From NCBI RefSeq assembly GCF_047496725.1, contig NC_132970.1:2915001-2979000 (forward strand): a stretch of DNA of 64,000 bases, written 5' to 3'. Source of the stretch: Anoplolepis gracilipes. Lineage: Eukaryota > Arthropoda > Insecta > Hymenoptera > Formicidae. Shown here one piece after another: positions 61,266 through 64,000 of this stretch. Below the pieces are notes generated by a model. The model saw nothing but the letters and a program-made list of their open reading frames with translations, made no database searches and was not told the origin of the DNA. A program made the position numbers and the translations under genes. Position 1 is the stretch's first letter, and every line of letters starts with the position of its first letter.

Positions 61266-61810
61266 GTAATTGCTTTAATCTTATAATCTATCGAGAAAAT
61301 AATTTTCTTAATTTCAGGTTAGTACCAATCATTTTCAAAACTTTAACTATTCTCTACATCAGAAAATTCTTTTTCATTATTAACTTCATTATTAATATTA
61401 ATTATTTCATAATCATAGATTCTGCCAACATATTTACTACTAATTGAACAATTTCTTTGCCTATTAATTGTGATTCTGCAGAGATCGTATTGGGCGCTTT
61501 AGGGACGATTAAATCTTCATCTAAAAGTAACTTTTCGCATAAAACAGACACGTTTTTAAAATGTTACTTGGCAAATAAACTGTTAGATAACTCCAACTCC
61601 GAACATATTCATATTTTCCTTAATAGTTAACGGATCCATATTATAATAATTTTTTTAAAATTATTAATATGCAATAATAAAGGACCACGCACTATTCTTC
61701 TTATGAAAAGAACATTTTTGCCAAGTTGCTTGAATTTGTGATATGTTGTAGTTTTCTTGAATAACGTTGTCAAAATTAAGTGAAGATTATCTTGACATTT
61801 TCAAAGGAAC

Positions 61811-62614
61811 AAATTTTTTATTACATATTCTTGTAGCTTACTCGAGAGCTCAAGAACTTTTCAAAACATAATAAAGTATTTTTTCATTAAATACTTTCCG
61901 AGTTAGAAGACTAAAGTTAAAATTATAGTTAAAATTAAACTTAAAATTATAGTACCGCGAGTACTATAATTAACATTACCCAAAATATACCGCATGTGGG
62001 TTACGGGTTTACACTTCATTTAAATATACCTATGCAAGCGTTTATGTTTTGTATATATAACTGTATAATTCTTCCCTACCTTTCTTCTTTGTCTCTCTGT
62101 GCTTATAGGTTGTGTGTTACGTGCATGACAAATGTATGTGTGCAAATGAATATGAGTATGTGCTTTGTTTCAATCAGCCACTAATTAAATATTCCGGCAT
62201 TACTCTATTGAATAATATTATCGATGCAGGAAATAGAAATCAATATAATCTAGTGCGAGATGAAATTATGAAAATATAATATATATTATTGTTATATTTG
62301 CTGTTTTCATTTAGTAATATGGTTAGGAATGAAGTACATACGCATGCGCACACATATATTTGCTACGCTACAGACATAATATACACAGAAAGAGACAAAG
62401 AAATGAAATAAAGAATTATACACATACGTATTTACAGAATATTTTATACAGATGTAAATCCGTAATCTCCACGCGGTACATTTTGAATAATGTTAAGGCC
62501 GGCAATACTATAATTTTAAAACCTCCTAATTCGGAAAGTATTTAATAAAAAATACTTTATTATAGTTTCTTCAAGCTTTCAAGGTAAGCTATAAGAATAT
62601 GCAATAAAAATGCA
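61811..62614. repeat. 800-bp central imperfect hairpin
   Basis: The left arm 61811-62165 and right arm 62330-62614 pair through TATTCTTRTAGCTTAC, ATAATAAAGTATTTTTT, AAATACTTTCCGARTTAG, ACATTAYYCAAAATRTACCGC, TTACGGRTTTACA, TTTGTCTCT and AAATRTATGTGTGC, leaving a loop of about 160 bases. It is the core of the larger inverted duplication, or possibly a separate nested foldback element. Transcription from either side would give a long hairpin RNA. Small ORFs at 61996-62184 and 62360-62545 lie in the two arms and are not genes. Confidence 0.78.
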
Positions 62615-63272
62615 TATGCAATAAATATGTAAGATTACTACTTAAAAATGTCAAATTTTTCACATACCTTAACTTACAATTAACTACTCAAAGTCATAAC
62701 GATATTGTTATGTAATGTATCGCATAAAATCCTACAACTTTTGGTATGAAACATTTTTTTCGAAAATGCGAATATTTTCGAAATATTAAAATATTAATTT
62801 TTGACATTTTTTATGTACTGGTATAATTCAGAAACTGGTCAGAAAATTTCTGTAATTTGAGACATTTTATCAAAGACATAAGAACTGAAACTTATCAAAA
62901 TTTAAGTAAATTGAAAATATTTTTTTTTTCAAAAATAATTCATAGTCCTTTTTGATGGACATATTAATCGTAAGTGCATCCCAGTAGCTAAAATTGTTTA
63001 TTGCTAAATTAAATCGTGTTAAATTAGTTACTCTAAACTCGTTTAGAAATGTATCTTTTATTTAATTTTAGGTTTCGATCGCATGCTTATTATTTAATAG
63101 AATATATATTATAAATAATGTTATGTATTAATAAGTTAAATAAATTAAAAAAACATATAATAAAATATAATAAAATATAATTATTAAAAATATAATAATT
63201 GATAATTTTGTGAATTCTCTATTTTATATTATGTATTACTAACAATTTATTAATAATTAAACTAAAAAAAAA

Positions 63273-63293
63273 ATATATATATATAATAGTTTT

Positions 63294-63324
<31 letters not shown>
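63273..63324. repeat. (TA)n tracts in the right arm
   Basis: Two TA runs (63273-63285 and 63301-63324) with TAATAGTTTTTAT copies between and after them. They occupy the position mirrored in the left arm by unexpanded AT-rich sequence, so they grew after the duplication. Confidence 0.85.
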
Positions 63325-63399
63325 ATAGTTTTTATTATTTTTTAATAAAAAAATATAAAACTAAACAAGAAAATTGATTACAAAAAAATTGCGCTATAT

Positions 63400-63418
63400 T
63401 GGAATTGGAATTGGAATT
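63400..63418. repeat. GGAATT hexamer repeat
   Basis: Three tandem GGAATT units in block A of the right arm. The mirrored left arm has a single copy (AATTCC near 60008), showing expansion in one arm only. Confidence 0.8.
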
Positions 63419-63611
63419 CCTGATTTTCTACGTACAATATTAATACGCTATTACGTCACTGAATCATTTTACCGGAATCAGATAAACTTTTATTTAAATT
63501 ACTTATTAAACTTGAAGATATTTTGGATATGGACTTGAGAGAGTTACGGATTATTATAACACATGGATTATATTCAAGTAACATAGATAATAAACCTACC
63601 GAACCTCGGTT

Positions 63612-64000
63612 AAATCGGTTTCCAGTGATCATCCCCTTCTTATATATTCCACTTTCCGGCTCCTCTATCTCAATCTATGAAATATTTATGGAATATCTTG
63701 TTGACAATCATCATCGCTCAATTTTACCTATTTTATCATACATATGTCGCTCTCCATCTTCTGATCTTTATTTTGTTTATGAAATATATTATATATGTAA
63801 AGTTGATGTAACATTTCATGGAAACTAAATAATTAAGAATTATTAAACTTATAAAGTGTAAACTTATTTTAAACTTATAAATAATTAAGAGATTTTTATA
63901 AAAAATTATACATCAGTTTTACACTTTTCGACAACGTTCAGCTATTCATTAACGCTAACATCGTCAACATCAAACAATTAGTTTGATTATTATAAATATC
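63612..64000. other. non-coding stretch to window end
   Basis: A 101-codon plus frame (63523-63828) starts inside the right arm of the inverted duplication and runs beyond it. It has no domain that I recognise and its left-arm mirror shows no equivalent frame. It could be a scrap of transposon coding sequence; I do not call it a gene. Confidence 0.4.

Larger units (their letters stand above)
59812..63611. mobile_element. 3.8-kb decayed inverted duplication, probably a DNA transposon with very long inverted repeats
   Basis: Blocks on the left recur in reverse order and orientation on the right. Block A: about 59829-60094 with 63325-63594, sharing GGTAAAATGATTCAGTGACG and TTGTTTAGTTTTAT. Block B: about 60471-60575 with 63120-63262, sharing AATACATAATATAAAATA and TATTTAACTTATT. 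Block C: 61811-62165 with 62330-62614. Weaker pairing links 61490-61800 with 62640-62995. The centre is near 62.25 kb. The left arm is longer because it holds a transposase remnant and a nested foldback element. No clear target duplication was found, so the exact ends are uncertain. It could be one transposon with huge terminal repeats or two head-to-head copies. Confidence 0.75.

Noticed and set aside
1..64000. CRISPR arrays, bacterial operons, ribosomal RNA genes
   Set aside because: No regularly spaced repeats with spacers, no ribosome-binding-site-led gene runs and no rRNA sequence were seen; the sequence is eukaryotic in character.

Overview
This is eukaryotic nuclear DNA with no protein-coding gene that I can recognise. 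No reading frame exceeds 202 codons, none shows a familiar domain, and no multi-exon chain can be followed. AT-rich stretches with (TA)n, (GA)n and poly-T tracts alternate with CpG-rich patches. Short inverted-repeat transposons are frequent, several flanked by TA dinucleotides. This pattern fits an insect, probably a hymenopteran and possibly an ant. The placement is an inference from composition and repeat style, because no protein supports it. The window reads as a large intergenic region or a very long intron.

Layout. 0-9 kb: AT-rich non-coding DNA with (GA)n and (TA)n microsatellites and three TATA-box-like sites (3588, 6811, 8817); the first is followed by a 69-codon frame with a good start context. 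9-14 kb: three well-defined non-autonomous inverted-repeat transposons (9278-9640, 12151-12359, 13626-13886) around a GC-rich patch at 9.84-10.33 kb. 14-28 kb: more CpG-rich, non-repetitive DNA, including a strong CpG-rich block at 24.0-25.35 kb and a cluster of homeodomain-type TAAT sites near 27.55 kb; this is where I would expect regulatory DNA. 28.3-29.3 kb: a foldback element with about 300-bp arms and internal direct repeats. 29-41 kb: non-coding with small hairpins. 41.5-46.1 kb: three more inverted-repeat transposons. 46-59 kb: non-coding DNA with a long (CT)n tract, several poly-T tracts and GC-rich patches.

59.8-63.6 kb: the most striking structure, a 3.8-kb decayed inverted duplication. 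Matching arm blocks occur in mirrored order on both sides of a centre near 62.25 kb. The left arm carries the remains of a DDE-type transposase on the minus strand and a nested 262-bp foldback insertion, both absent from the right arm. The central 800 bp (61.81-62.61 kb) is a long imperfect hairpin. I read it as an old DNA transposon with very long terminal inverted repeats, or as an inverted duplication of one. If transcribed it would make a long double-stranded RNA.

No genes here can be said to work together. The supportable annotation is repeats, one transposase pseudogene, weak promoter candidates and non-coding blocks. All repeat calls come from reading the sequence by eye; no alignment or database search was run.
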